Shown here: positions 55,699-63,954 of the stretch, piece after piece
Position numbering within the stretch: the first letter of the stretch is position 1
How the letters are laid out: each line of letters opens with the position of its first letter
DNA from: JABMQB01 sp964575025
GTDB taxonomy: Bacteria; Bacteroidota; Bacteroidia; Bacteroidales; Prolixibacteraceae
Direction of reading: 5' to 3'
Length of the DNA: 64,000 bases
NCBI GenBank assembly: GCA_964575025.1
Contig: CAZNPV010000001.1
Location: 142,611 to 206,610, forward strand
Program-made: the position numbers and the translations under genes
The notes under the pieces: generated by a model
Told to the model about the DNA's origin: nothing
The model's database searches: none
Seen by the model: only the letters and a program-made list of their open reading frames with translations

Positions 55699-55774
55699 CA
55701 ACCCTATGCAACATTTTGATATTTAATTGAGTTCCTGATCTGTTTTTTTCTACCCTAAAGTTATTTGCAGCAAA

Positions 55775-55794
55775 GTTAGTTAATGTTTACTAAC
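55775..55794. promoter_or_regulatory. TetR-type operator O2 upstream of the efflux operon
   Basis: GTTAGTTAATGTTTACTAAC has 8 of 9 paired arm positions and is followed by CATGCAA, the same as after O1. It is placed to control the efflux operon. Confidence 0.65.
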
Positions 55795-55804
55795 ATGCAA
55801 ATTT

Positions 55805-55975
55805 TTTAAAAAAATTATGAGTCCACACTTTTATCAGCTAGGATATCTATTATCGTTACAATAGTGATGGTCCTTTTATCAATCAGCAACACATCAAATA
55901 AGTTTCGTCAATCTTCTTACCATCTGGATGCCAGCAAAGCCTCCACCAACAATGATTATTTTTTTACTTTCTCAT
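55805..55975 (-). pseudogene. Remnant of a type II NADH dehydrogenase-like flavoprotein
   Basis: On the minus strand from about 55970, KKIIIVGGGFAGIQMVRRLTK is followed after a stop by a frame-shifted stretch ending near 55805. This is the N-terminal FAD loop of NDH-2-like enzymes. Only about 50 codons survive. Confidence 0.55.
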
Positions 55976-56200
55976 CTATATTTAAGTTTAAGAAATTCCC
56001 CAATTAATATGGCGGTAGGGTAGGTAACTTCTTCTTCTGTTTGTGCGTGAAGCATAAGTTTCTCAGCAAATTCAGCGACTTATTGAATACACTAATAGGC
56101 ACATTGCCAGGCTCCATGAGGCAAATACACATGCAAAGGTTATTCAGGAATAATGAAAGACTCAATTATTAACAGGGGGAGTAATTAAATGGTTAAACGC
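55976..56200 (-). pseudogene. Remnant of a hemerythrin-like (HHE) protein
   Basis: On the minus strand the end of the frame reads AEFAEKLMLHAQTEEEV, then YPTAILIGEFLKLK and a stop near 55977, the C-terminus of hemerythrin-domain proteins. Upstream the frame is broken by stops, with weak traces to about 56200. It lies between the cupin gene and the NADH-dehydrogenase remnant. Confidence 0.5.
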
Positions 56201-56275
56201 TGCCCATGGCGCATATTTACCATTGCTGCGTGCGGGAATGAAGAGGTCGGTTCTTTTGATTGCCTTGTGCTCCCT

Positions 56276-56614
56276 TTACAACAACCTCGTTTTTGATGTT
56301 GGTCTGGGCGCTTTCACCACTAAAATACGGGTTACGGAACCTGAACTATTTGAGAGGCAATGCACAATGTCCTTTGGACTTTCCACCAGGCTGTCCTGTT
56401 CAACCGCAATGGTTTCATCGCCCACTCTGACATCCGTTGTTCCTTCCAGAATATAGAAAAATACATCCACCGGGGTAATGTGCGGTTTTAACGATTCGCC
56501 GGGCTGCAGGGTAATGTGCATGGTCTGGGCATTGTTATAATCATACAATTTTCTTACATCTACCCTGTGCGGTGTTTCAACAACCTGTTGCTCTTTTACT
56601 TTTGTAATCTTCAT
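56276..56614 (-). CDS. Small cupin-domain protein
   Basis: 112 aa from the ATG at 56614, which overlaps the TetR stop (ATGA). The cupin core shows MHITLQPGESLKPHITPVDVFFYILEG and DSLVESPKDIVHCLSN, with metal-ligand-like histidines in the first motif. It may bind a small ligand or metal. Co-transcribed with TetR, possibly as part of a stress or ligand response. Confidence 0.82.
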   Translation of the reverse strand: MKITKVKEQQVVETPHRVDVRKLYDYNNAQTMHITLQPGESLKPHITPVDVFFYILEGTTDVRVGDETIAVEQDSLVESPKDIVHCLSNSSGSVTRILVVKAPRPTSKTRLL

Positions 56615-57204
56615 TTTTTCGAAATTATAAGTTTTACGGATTGTATTAATTTGCGGCCTTCTTTTTGAAGGTTGAAGGCAAAATCCGAAAACTGCCATTC
56701 TTTAACGAAAAGGCGCAGGGCGCCCATGATAAAAATAACGAGGTGTTCAGCCTCGATATCGGATCGGATTTCATTTTTTTGCTGTCCCTGTTTTAGAATA
56801 GTCATCAGGGTTTTGTTATTGGTTTCAATTACTTCTGAAATTTTGTCCGTCAGCTTTTCTTCATTCCGGAACATTTCTTCGGAAAATACCACAGATGCCA
56901 GCGAGGGCATTTCTGCAAACGATTTGAAATGTTTTTCGAAAAGCCGTTCGACTTTAAGTACAGCCGGTTCATCAGAATTCAACTCTGATTCAAATATTTC
57001 GCTGGTGTTTTTTTTCAGCAAATCGAGAAGAGCGATAAGAATCTGGATTTTATTTTCAAAATGCCGGTAAATGGCCGGTTCGGTAATACCAAGTTTTTTT
57101 GAAAGGTTTTTGATGGTTAGACCCTGAATACCCTTCTCGCTAATTAAATCAAGTGCGGTGGAAATAATTTCCTGCTGACGTTTTGTATGAATATTAGTTA
57201 TCAT
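56611..57204 (-). CDS. TetR/AcrR-family transcription regulator
   Basis: 197 aa. The N-terminal helix-turn-helix is clear (IISTALDLISEKGIQGLTIKN, then LSKKLGITEPAIYRHFENK, residues about 13-54). The ligand-binding half is variable, as usual. Palindromes of one type lie upstream of this gene (57426-57445) and of the efflux operon (55775-55794, 55679-55698), so it probably represses both. Confidence 0.9.
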   Translation of the reverse strand: MITNIHTKRQQEIISTALDLISEKGIQGLTIKNLSKKLGITEPAIYRHFENKIQILIALLDLLKKNTSEIFESELNSDEPAVLKVERLFEKHFKSFAEMPSLASVVFSEEMFRNEEKLTDKISEVIETNNKTLMTILKQGQQKNEIRSDIEAEHLVIFIMGALRLFVKEWQFSDFAFNLQKEGRKLIQSVKLIISKK

Positions 57205-57279
57205 TTTTTTGTAGTTTTTCTCTTAAAGTTATTGGTATGGCAGCTAAAATAAAAGAAATACCGAGGAGTACATGCAGTA

Positions 57280-57396
57280 CTACCTAAATCTATGCTGCCG
57301 TTCAATTTCTGTAAAATAGGTTATCACCAATGGAATTGATGTTAATACCAGCACTCCGACAATTATCATTCTTAAAAGATACAAGATTTTATTCAT
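57280..57396 (-). CDS. Possible 38-residue membrane peptide
   Basis: ATG at 57396, then one hydrophobic helix (MNKILYLLRMIIVGVLVLT, about 1-27) and a basic tail, stop at 57280. It lies between the TetR operator and the TetR gene on the same strand. The 20 bases just upstream (CGATTAGAATTGTTTATTTT on the plus strand) recur before the DUF1846 gene at 23517. Either a small protein or a leader peptide. Confidence 0.35.
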   Translation of the reverse strand: MNKILYLLRMIIVGVLVLTSIPLVITYFTEIERQHRFR

Positions 57397-57425
57397 ACGA
57401 TTAGAATTGTTTATTTTCAGATAAA

Positions 57426-57445
57426 GTTAGTAAACATTTACTAAC
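57426..57445. promoter_or_regulatory. TetR-type operator O1 (perfect palindrome)
   Basis: GTTAGTAAACATTTACTAAC has 9-bp perfect arms around CA. It lies upstream of the small peptide and TetR genes, consistent with autorepression. Confidence 0.7.
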
Positions 57446-57754
57446 CATGCAAGTTATTTATACTATTTTATAAGGATTTGATTCCAGCATGGGAAAGGAT
57501 TTACATATTTGTTTCCATCCTGCTTTTTCACAATTCGATTGAAGACTCAACGAGGAAGAAAATCTGTAAGCTGAGCGAAGATATATTTACCTTGATTCAT
57601 GGATTTGTGCTTAAATCAAAGCAAAAATCCACATTTTTAATTTAAGTCGTCACGCTATTAAAAAAAATACAAGTGCGATGAACAAAGTATTTCAAAGAAC
57701 GTATAATAATTTTTATTGCCTACTAATGATAAAATAATTTTAAAGAATCAAACT

Positions 57755-57955
57755 ATGATAACGAATGAAATTGGTTTAAATGCAGGAAAAATCTGGAAGA
57801 ATCTCAATGAGTCGCAAGAACAATCAATCAAGGGACTTATGAAAGAATTAAAGCTTTCCAGTTCAGCCTTTTACATGGCTATTGGCTGGTTGGCCAGAGA
57901 AGGTAAAATTTATCATTTTGAACAAGACGGAGTAAAGATGATTGGGCTGAAGTAG
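57755..57955 (+). CDS. Winged-helix protein, DUF2582 type
   Basis: 66 aa from the ATG at 57755 (MITNEIGLNAGKIW), the usual start of this family; codons further upstream are not conserved-looking. SIKGLMKELKLSSSAFYMAIGWLAREGKI is the winged helix. Family members are small putative DNA-binding proteins of unknown target. Between the TetR operator (57445) and this gene I see only an AT-rich gap with a TGGATTT/AAATCCA dyad near 57598-57630. Confidence 0.8.
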   Translation: MITNEIGLNAGKIWKNLNESQEQSIKGLMKELKLSSSAFYMAIGWLAREGKIYHFEQDGVKMIGLK

Positions 57956-57973
57956 AGGAAATTCCGGTTTTTT

Positions 57974-58014
57974 CCCGAATTGAGCATTGAAATTTTTCCA
58001 ATGCTTAATTCGGG
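57974..58014. terminator. Strong hairpin after the DUF2582 gene
   Basis: Arms CCCGAATTGAGCATTG and CAATGCTTAATTCGGG (one wobble) surround a 9-nt loop, 18 bp past the stop. No T-run follows directly, so it may be a transcript-end stabiliser or an interspersed palindrome. Confidence 0.6.
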
Positions 58015-58207
58015 ATACCCCTGTTGTTTTATGTATCGAACACAGGATTGGATACTGTTTCAAAAAAGTGTGTAAATAATCAGATTTTTGGAAAATTTAC
58101 CCTATTTGATAACTTGAACAACAAATAATACGTTCAACACAACGTATTTTACTAAAAACAACACAACAGATAATACTAATTGCCGTAATCTGCTACACGT
58201 AAGCTGA

Positions 58208-58381
58208 CTAATACAAAAAACCAAATAACCAAATGGGGACTTTATTCCCTGTCTTCTTCAAAATAGTATCATTCATATAAGCTACCACCATTTGCTCTTC
58301 TGCAAGCTCTTGCATTGCTTTTCTTTGTGAAACATAAACAGGGGCTAAAATAGATGCCCCTGTTTTTACAACCAAACTAAT
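58208..58381 (-). other. Orphan coding-like frame
   Basis: 57 codons on the minus strand without an ATG near the start (phrases KTGASILAPVYVSQRKAM and TGNKVPIWLFGFLY). It looks like part of a protein, but I recognise no family. Otherwise 58015-58400 shows no gene. Confidence 0.25.
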
Positions 58382-58400
58382 CTATGATCAATTAAAGACC

Positions 58401-60878
58401 TTAATTCTTTGAAAAAATATCAATTATTACAGTACGGTTATATGAGCGTTCCTCCGGAAATTTGTTTTCAAACGGCGATAGGTTTTGATCCTCGCCTAAT
58501 CCGAAAACTTCAAATTTAACATCGTTTCTGTCCGCCTTTAACAGGGCATTCTCCATAATTTCCCTGACATTGTTAGCCCGGGCCAATGACAAATTCAGAT
58601 TGTGGCCTTCTTCTCCAATAATGTCGGTATAACCATGAATCTGAACGAAACCTCCGACAGGAATTTTTGGTGTTACTATTTCAGTGAGGTACTTCTCATA
58701 AATTGCGATGGAGGTGGAATCATCGAATTCGTAAATAATGCTGAATCGCATCACTTCTTCTATTTTGGGTGAGGACAAAAATGGTATATGTACGGGTGCT
58801 TCCTTTTTTATCGTCTTGCCGCTCTTCGTCTTACCGATCATTTTCGCCTTGTAGTCGCCAACGGTACGGTCTCCCAGGATGGTTTTTGCTGGGATACTCG
58901 CCTTCTCCTGTGTAAAGGGTCCGAAATATTGAACCATTTCTTTTTCATCTTCCAGCTCCAACGACCATAATGAGAATGCTTCTTCTGCTCCTTCGACATT
59001 GAAAGTAACAGAGTTGTTTAGTGGGACTTCCTGAACGGTGACGATTTCCACTGGTTTCAAAGAGGCCTCCGGGCCACTCTGAAACTCCATCAGTAAGGCT
59101 GGCGAACGGCTCTCAATAGATACACGTTGGTCTTCTTCACGAAGGAGTTTAAGTTCAAGAATGCCACCCGGTTGTTTCGATGGGATTTTCGGTTTTTCCC
59201 GGCCTTCGATACTGATCCTTGATGCGTCAATTTCAAATACATCCACCAGGTATTGTTTGACTGACTCTGCCATTGCCTTTCCATCAGCCGGGCCTTTCTC
59301 TGACGAACCGACCAATGTAATAGTTGAGGAAGGATTTTTTCCCAAACGGTCACCCAGGATGTTCAGGACATTATAATAGACATTCATTTGCCTGACTGAG
59401 CGGCCTGACGGAGTTTTAGGTGTAAACACTTCCAATTGGCTTTCTTTGAAGTCTTTTACCTGATCCTTCCTGAGCAACACATAACGATCAGGTATCTCAG
59501 TAGAGCCTGAATTGAAAAACACATAGTTTCGAAGCGGGAATGTTTCTATTACCCTGCGCTCAACCGGAATGTTCTCCGGGGCGTCAACTGTAAAGATAAC
59601 GTCCGGCTCTTCCAACACTAACACTTCTGCTATATCAACAGAATAAATGTCATCACCTCCACTACCTCCACTTCTACCGGAAGAAAAATATCCTTTGCTT
59701 AAATTGTTATTTACAATAAAAGCAAAATCATCGAATGGTGTATTTAATGGAAATCCTGCATTGATTACAGGACCTATTCCGGTCTCATTGATCGGACAAC
59801 TGAAAATATCAAGCCCCCCAAGTCCAAAACGGCCATTGGAAGCAAAAAACAAAATATGATTGGTTTCTTCAAAAAAGGGAAACATTTCATCTCCTTCTGT
59901 ATTTATTTTATTGCCCAGGTTTTCATGTTTTCCCCAAACTCCTTTTTCGTCTTTTGTAATTTTGTATATATCCGCTCCGCCATAACCACCGGGCATATCA
60001 CTTGTGAAAAACATAGTGTTTCCATCGGATGTCAAACATGGATGCCCAACCGAGTATTTTTCGTTATTAAGAAAGAAAGATTCCGGTTCTGACCATTTTT
60101 CATCTTTGTAGCTGCTGAAATAAATCTGAAGTTCCACAATCCCATCCTTACTTTTATCGTGATATTTATTTCTGGTGAATGCCATAAATGTTCCGTCATT
60201 ACTAAAACTTGCAGGGCCATCGTGCAGGTTGCCATTCAGACCTTTATCAAAAATTTCAGGGACCTTCAATTGACTTCCATCCACTTCAGAAATATACATA
60301 TCCCAAAATGGTTTTCTGGTCCAATTGTATTTTCGTAAAATCAATTTAGGAGTTGCCCTGGTTGATGCAAAAACAATTTTGTCTTTATAGTAACAGGTAC
60401 CAAAATCCAGTGCATCGGTGTTTACCTTCAAATGCTCAATTTTATATTTACCGGCATCTTTTAACAAATTTGTAAACTCATTTTTATTGGCTGCATAGTC
60501 CTTTGCGCGTAAATCGTCCGGGCGTAGTTCCAGGAATTTATCCATCCACCTGTTCGCCTCGTCATACTTCCCATTGATTTTTAAAACCATTGCATAATTG
60601 TAATAGTCCTCCGGTATATTTCCTTCTGCTGCACTGACTATCTTTGAATAAATTGCCTCCGATTCGACATTTTGATCAAGGTAATGATAACTTTCAGCCA
60701 ACCTTCGTTGTCCTTCCAAACTCAATTGTTTAGCGCGAGTATAAGAATCAATGGCTTTATCATAAGCATAACTAAAAGCGTATTTGTCTCCTTTTAATTC
60801 TTTATTTGATATTTCCTGTGCAAAAAGGTTAATGCCAATTCCCATGAAAATGATAAAGGGTATAAATATTTTTTTCAT
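58401..60878 (-). CDS. OmpA-family protein with TPR and PD40 repeats
   Basis: 825 aa: signal peptide (1-20), TPR-like helices (about 25-140), PD40/WD40-like propeller blades (about 150-420, e.g. DGPASFSNDGTFMAFT and GHPCLTSDGNTMFFTSD), a long linker and a C-terminal OmpA peptidoglycan-binding domain (about 715-825; HGYTDIIGEEGHNLNLSLARA). This layout is typical of Bacteroidota proteins paired with PorP/SprF in type IX secretion or gliding loci, and the next gene downstream-to-upstream is a PorP/SprF remnant. Confidence 0.87.
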   Translation of the reverse strand: MKKIFIPFIIFMGIGINLFAQEISNKELKGDKYAFSYAYDKAIDSYTRAKQLSLEGQRRLAESYHYLDQNVESEAIYSKIVSAAEGNIPEDYYNYAMVLKINGKYDEANRWMDKFLELRPDDLRAKDYAANKNEFTNLLKDAGKYKIEHLKVNTDALDFGTCYYKDKIVFASTRATPKLILRKYNWTRKPFWDMYISEVDGSQLKVPEIFDKGLNGNLHDGPASFSNDGTFMAFTRNKYHDKSKDGIVELQIYFSSYKDEKWSEPESFFLNNEKYSVGHPCLTSDGNTMFFTSDMPGGYGGADIYKITKDEKGVWGKHENLGNKINTEGDEMFPFFEETNHILFFASNGRFGLGGLDIFSCPINETGIGPVINAGFPLNTPFDDFAFIVNNNLSKGYFSSGRSGGSGGDDIYSVDIAEVLVLEEPDVIFTVDAPENIPVERRVIETFPLRNYVFFNSGSTEIPDRYVLLRKDQVKDFKESQLEVFTPKTPSGRSVRQMNVYYNVLNILGDRLGKNPSSTITLVGSSEKGPADGKAMAESVKQYLVDVFEIDASRISIEGREKPKIPSKQPGGILELKLLREEDQRVSIESRSPALLMEFQSGPEASLKPVEIVTVQEVPLNNSVTFNVEGAEEAFSLWSLELEDEKEMVQYFGPFTQEKASIPAKTILGDRTVGDYKAKMIGKTKSGKTIKKEAPVHIPFLSSPKIEEVMRFSIIYEFDDSTSIAIYEKYLTEIVTPKIPVGGFVQIHGYTDIIGEEGHNLNLSLARANNVREIMENALLKADRNDVKFEVFGLGEDQNLSPFENKFPEERSYNRTVIIDIFSKN

Positions 60879-60895
60879 GTTATATGTTTTTTATA

Positions 60896-61432
60896 TTAAA
60901 AATGTCGTGGAGAATGAATTTGCCTTTTATCAGAAAAAATAAAATCATATCTCAGTACAAGTTCATGACTTCCCAAATTATACCTGGGTGTTTCTAAGCC
61001 AAAAGACCAATCGTATGAATAACCCAGGTGCAACTGATCTGTAATATCCAATCCAACTAATCCCCCAAAAGCATCTCCTGTGCGAAACATCGCACCGATC
61101 AATAATTTATTCACGATGATAAATGATGCTGTAATATCGGCCTGGATTGGAGCAGCAGGTGTCACTTTAATAAGCGTTGTTGGTTTAAAATCCAGGTATT
61201 CCGTTATATTTAGAAACGTACCTGCTATTAAGTAATAATGCCTTTGTTCCTTTCCTGTTAAAATGTTCCCGTTAGCTTTACTTTCTGCCAGATAGTAATT
61301 CTGGATCAAATTAGGAACAGAAATTCCTGCATAAAAACGCTCCCTCGAATAATACATGCCAAAACCAAAATTAGGTGTCACATGATTTTCAATATTGTTT
61401 TGAAATGCCGGGTCATCCTGAACATCTAATTA
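60896..61432 (-). pseudogene. PorP/SprF-family membrane protein, 5' truncated
   Basis: The readable frame carries the C-terminal half of a PorP/SprF protein: DPAFQNNIENHVTPNFGFGM, YAGISVPNL, then barrel strands to FIFSDKRQIH. Family members are about 300 aa; only about 175 codons remain, and an in-frame TAA at about 61432 ends the homology. A GTG at 61381 could start a 161-aa product, but half the barrel is missing. The missing part ends where the tRNA-associated repeat region begins. Confidence 0.75.
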
Positions 61433-61459
61433 CAGTACAAAGGAAAGCATGGGCAAAAA

Positions 61460-61497
61460 AAAAGGATTAAGCTTTAAATAAACAATTTAATCCTTTT
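61460..61497 (-). terminator. Rho-independent terminator (minus strand)
   Basis: AAAAGGATTAA and TTAATCCTTTT pair around a 16-nt loop. On the minus strand nine T follow. It lies 5 bp past the tRNA-like end of repeat copy 1. Confidence 0.8.
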
Positions 61498-61502
61498 AAA
61501 AG

Positions 61503-61600
61503 TCGGGGTAGCAGGATTACTTAGAGTTATCCTGAGGTGGGGGAGAGTCATACATGAAAAGCCTGGTTCGCTGTGCTATCTTGTCCTTTTTTTTATTCCC
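61503..61600. repeat. tRNA-Pro-derived direct repeat, copy 1
   Basis: Begins with TCGGGGTAGCAGGATT, identical to the last 16 bases of tRNA-Pro (as read on the plus strand). About 80 further bases then match 63789-63885 at roughly 85-90%. It marks the left edge of the Hip module. Confidence 0.8.
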
Positions 61601-61935
61601 TAAAACCAGGCTTGTTTTTGTAACTGTAATATTTTATACTGATATAAATTATAAAATGATGTGCAGGGGTTCACAGCAGAAGTGAGAACAGGCAATGGAG
61701 GAATTTTGAGAAATTAGGAGCAAATTCATTGAATGAGCACCCAAACGATGCGTACATTGGCGCATTCATTTGAATGGAAACAGCGAAATCGGAACAAAAA
61801 CGACAGGAGCAAAAAACAGAAAAATCCGCCCTTGACTTTTCCGCCGGGCGAAATATTTTGGCTGGGATTTAAGCGGAGAATTAAAAGGATAGAAATCCTA
61901 TTCTAAAGAACTCCCTATTCTATTTTTAGGGAAAT

Positions 61936-62073
61936 TCACACTATAATATGATTTTAAGCATTTCATCCCATCTTAAGCATATATTTCATTGCAAAATCAC
62001 ATTATATTATGATATTGTTTGTGTTTCTATTGATAAAACACTATTTTTACCTCAAAATCACACTATAATGACA
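61936..62073. promoter_or_regulatory. Three operator-like repeats, 61 bp apart, before hipB
   Basis: TCACACTATAATATGA (61936), TCACATTATATTATGA (61997) and TCACACTATAATGACA (62058) share an imperfect dyad (TCAYA half-sites), at exactly 61-bp intervals. The third overlaps the hipB start codon. Likely HipB binding sites for autorepression. The space from 61614 to 61935 holds no gene I can support. Confidence 0.6.
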
Positions 62074-62280
62074 AGTAAAGAGATAGGAAAACAGATAAAA
62101 GAAAGAAGAAAAGTGTTGCGCATTACACAGCCCGACCTGGCTGAAATGGCGGGCATCAGCATAAATACGCTTTATAAAATTGAACGGGGGCAGGCAAATC
62201 CAACTATTCAGATGGTGAACAAAATTGTTAAAATCCTGGGTATGGAAATAAAAATTGAAGTAAAACAACCTCAGCTATAA
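62068..62280 (+). CDS. hipB: HipB-like antitoxin (Xre-family helix-turn-helix)
   Basis: 70 aa from the ATG at 62068; in-frame sequence upstream covers the operators and is not protein-like. The HTH reads ITQPDLAEMAGISINTLYKI (about 19-38). A HipA-family kinase is encoded downstream, so it is the antitoxin/repressor of the module. It lies 4 bp before hipS. Confidence 0.87.
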   Translation: MTSKEIGKQIKERRKVLRITQPDLAEMAGISINTLYKIERGQANPTIQMVNKIVKILGMEIKIEVKQPQL

Positions 62281-62284
62281 ACCT

Positions 62285-62611
62285 ATGCGAAAAGCGAATA
62301 TTTACAGAAACGGCAAACTGGCAGGAGTACTAACACAATTTTCATCTAATAATTACGAATTCCGCTATGATGATAATTGGTTTGCAAACGATGAACTTCC
62401 GCCAATTAGCTTGACTATGCCAAAAAACAAGCAGGTTTACAAATCGGAGTACTTGTTTCCGTTTTTCTTTAATATGTTATCGGAAGGTGCGAACCGGCAT
62501 CTGCAAACCCATCAATTGAAGATCGACAAAAAAGATTACTTTGGGTTACTGCTGGCTACGGCAAAAACCGATACCATTGGAGCAATAACATTATCAGAAA
62601 TAAAAAAATGA
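62285..62611 (+). CDS. hipS: HipS-like protein (HipA N-terminal subdomain)
   Basis: 108 aa. IYRNGKLAGVLTQ and the FFFNMLSEGANR segment match the N-terminal subdomain 1 of HipA kinases. As a separate small gene between hipB and the kinase it corresponds to HipS of tripartite HipBST systems, where HipS is the antitoxin that blocks the HipT kinase. It overlaps the kinase gene by 4 bp (ATGA). Confidence 0.82.
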   Translation: MRKANIYRNGKLAGVLTQFSSNNYEFRYDDNWFANDELPPISLTMPKNKQVYKSEYLFPFFFNMLSEGANRHLQTHQLKIDKKDYFGLLLATAKTDTIGAITLSEIKK

Positions 62612-63615
62612 CTGTACCAGAACTAAAATATTGCCCGGGAACATTGGTAGAAGGCTTTAATACTTACAGCACTAACTGTTTGCGCAGGGTTTTTCAGGGA
62701 CGAAAAGTAAGTCCTGTTTTGCCTTATGGCCCACCCCAAAACAATGAGGAAGATGCTGAAAAATTTATTGAGAACCGGAAAAGAATTTCAATATCCGGAG
62801 TTCAGGAGAAACTGTCGCTGGTACTTGATAAAAATAAATTGCGCCTGACCAAAGAAGGAGAGCAGGGAACATACCTGTTAAAACCTATCCCCAGAGACCT
62901 GAAAAATGTCAACCAGGTTCCGGCAAACGAGCATTTAACCATGCAAATTGCCCGGCAGGTGTATGGCTTGCAAACTGCCGAAAACGCGCTGATATTCTTT
63001 TCCAACGGCGAACCTGCCTATATCACAAAACGATTTGATGTGAGAGAAGATGGTTCGAAATGGGGGAAAGAAGATTTTGCATCGTTGGCCGGAAAAACGG
63101 AAGAAAATGCAGGGCAAAATTTCAAGTACGATTTCAATTATGAGGAAATGGGTGAATTACTAAAGAAATTTGTCCCGGCCTGGCGCGTGGAAATTGAGAA
63201 GTTGTATTCGTTGATTGTTTTTAACTTCCTGTTTTCAAACGGAGATGCACATCTGAAAAATTATGCACTTCTCGAAACACCCGGGGGAGATTATGTGCTC
63301 AGTCCGGCGTATGATTTGCTCAATACAAAAATCCACGTGGATGATACGGATTTTGCTTTGGATGGCGGTTTATTCAGTGACGGTTATCAATCGGAAGCAA
63401 TGAAAAAAAGCAAACATCCAGGACTGCACGATTTTCATGAACTGGCGAGAAAATTTGAAATGAACAAAAAAAGAAGAGATAAGATTCTGGGTCCATATTT
63501 ACAACTACAACCCATGGTGGAGGAATTAACCCGGCGTTCTTTTTTGAACGAAAAGACAAAACGTGCCTTTTTATTGCAATATCAGACAAAAAGAAATCAG
63601 TTGAACAACGTGTAA
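62608..63615 (+). CDS. hipT: HipT-like serine/threonine kinase toxin
   Basis: 335 aa, the size of HipT rather than HipA (about 440). The glycine-rich loop reads S61-I-S63-G, the SIS motif whose serines are autophosphorylated in HipT. The catalytic loop is NGDAHLKN (211-218) and the metal-binding segment AYDLL (D236). In E. coli HipT phosphorylates tryptophanyl-tRNA synthetase, and HipA glutamyl-tRNA synthetase. The target here is unknown. Confidence 0.87.
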   Translation: MTVPELKYCPGTLVEGFNTYSTNCLRRVFQGRKVSPVLPYGPPQNNEEDAEKFIENRKRISISGVQEKLSLVLDKNKLRLTKEGEQGTYLLKPIPRDLKNVNQVPANEHLTMQIARQVYGLQTAENALIFFSNGEPAYITKRFDVREDGSKWGKEDFASLAGKTEENAGQNFKYDFNYEEMGELLKKFVPAWRVEIEKLYSLIVFNFLFSNGDAHLKNYALLETPGGDYVLSPAYDLLNTKIHVDDTDFALDGGLFSDGYQSEAMKKSKHPGLHDFHELARKFEMNKKRRDKILGPYLQLQPMVEELTRRSFLNEKTKRAFLLQYQTKRNQLNNV

Positions 63616-63740
63616 ATATTGAATTGATATTAGAGATTAAAAAGCCATCTGAATAAAAATGAAATTCGTTGACAGATATTAAAATAAAAAAATAGAAAAA
63701 CAGATAAATAAATTGCTACTACATTTTCTACTACCAACAA

Positions 63741-63784
63741 AAATGCCACTGTAAAATACTGATTTACAACGGCATTTATTTTTT
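63741..63784. terminator. Terminator after hipT, also active in the reverse direction
   Basis: AAATGCCACTGTAAA pairs with TTTACAACGGCATTT (two mismatches), followed by ATTTTTTG on the plus strand. On the minus strand it follows repeat copy 2 by 12 bp. Confidence 0.75.
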
Positions 63785-63788
63785 GTTA

Positions 63789-63885
63789 TCGGGGTAGCAG
63801 GATTACTTAGAGTGATCCTGAGGTGGGGGAGGCTAAAATGAAAAGCCTGGATCGCGATGCTCTCTTTGTTCTTTTTCTATTCTCT
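63789..63885. repeat. tRNA-Pro-derived direct repeat, copy 2
   Basis: Same orientation and content as 61503-61600: the 16-bp tRNA-Pro end, the hairpin-forming stretch CAGGATTACTTAGAGTGATC and the AAAAGCCTGG box. It marks the right edge of the Hip module, 70 bp from the tRNA gene. Confidence 0.8.
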
Positions 63886-63918
63886 AAATCTCAGTCAAGT
63901 CTAGCTTTATAGAATAGA

Positions 63919-63950
63919 AAAAGCCCAACACTACCGTGTCAGGCTTTTCA
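63919..63950 (-). terminator. Terminator of tRNA-Pro
   Basis: On the minus strand AAGCCTGACAC pairs with GTGTTGGGCTT around GGTA, followed by TTTTTC, 5 bp past the tRNA end. Confidence 0.75.
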
Positions 63951-63954
63951 TTTG

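Noticed and set aside
61555..61685. Frame starting MKSLVRCAILSFFLF in repeat copy 1, looking like a signal peptide
   Set aside because: The matching frame in copy 2 diverges (MKSLDRDALF), so the DNA element, not the peptide, is conserved.
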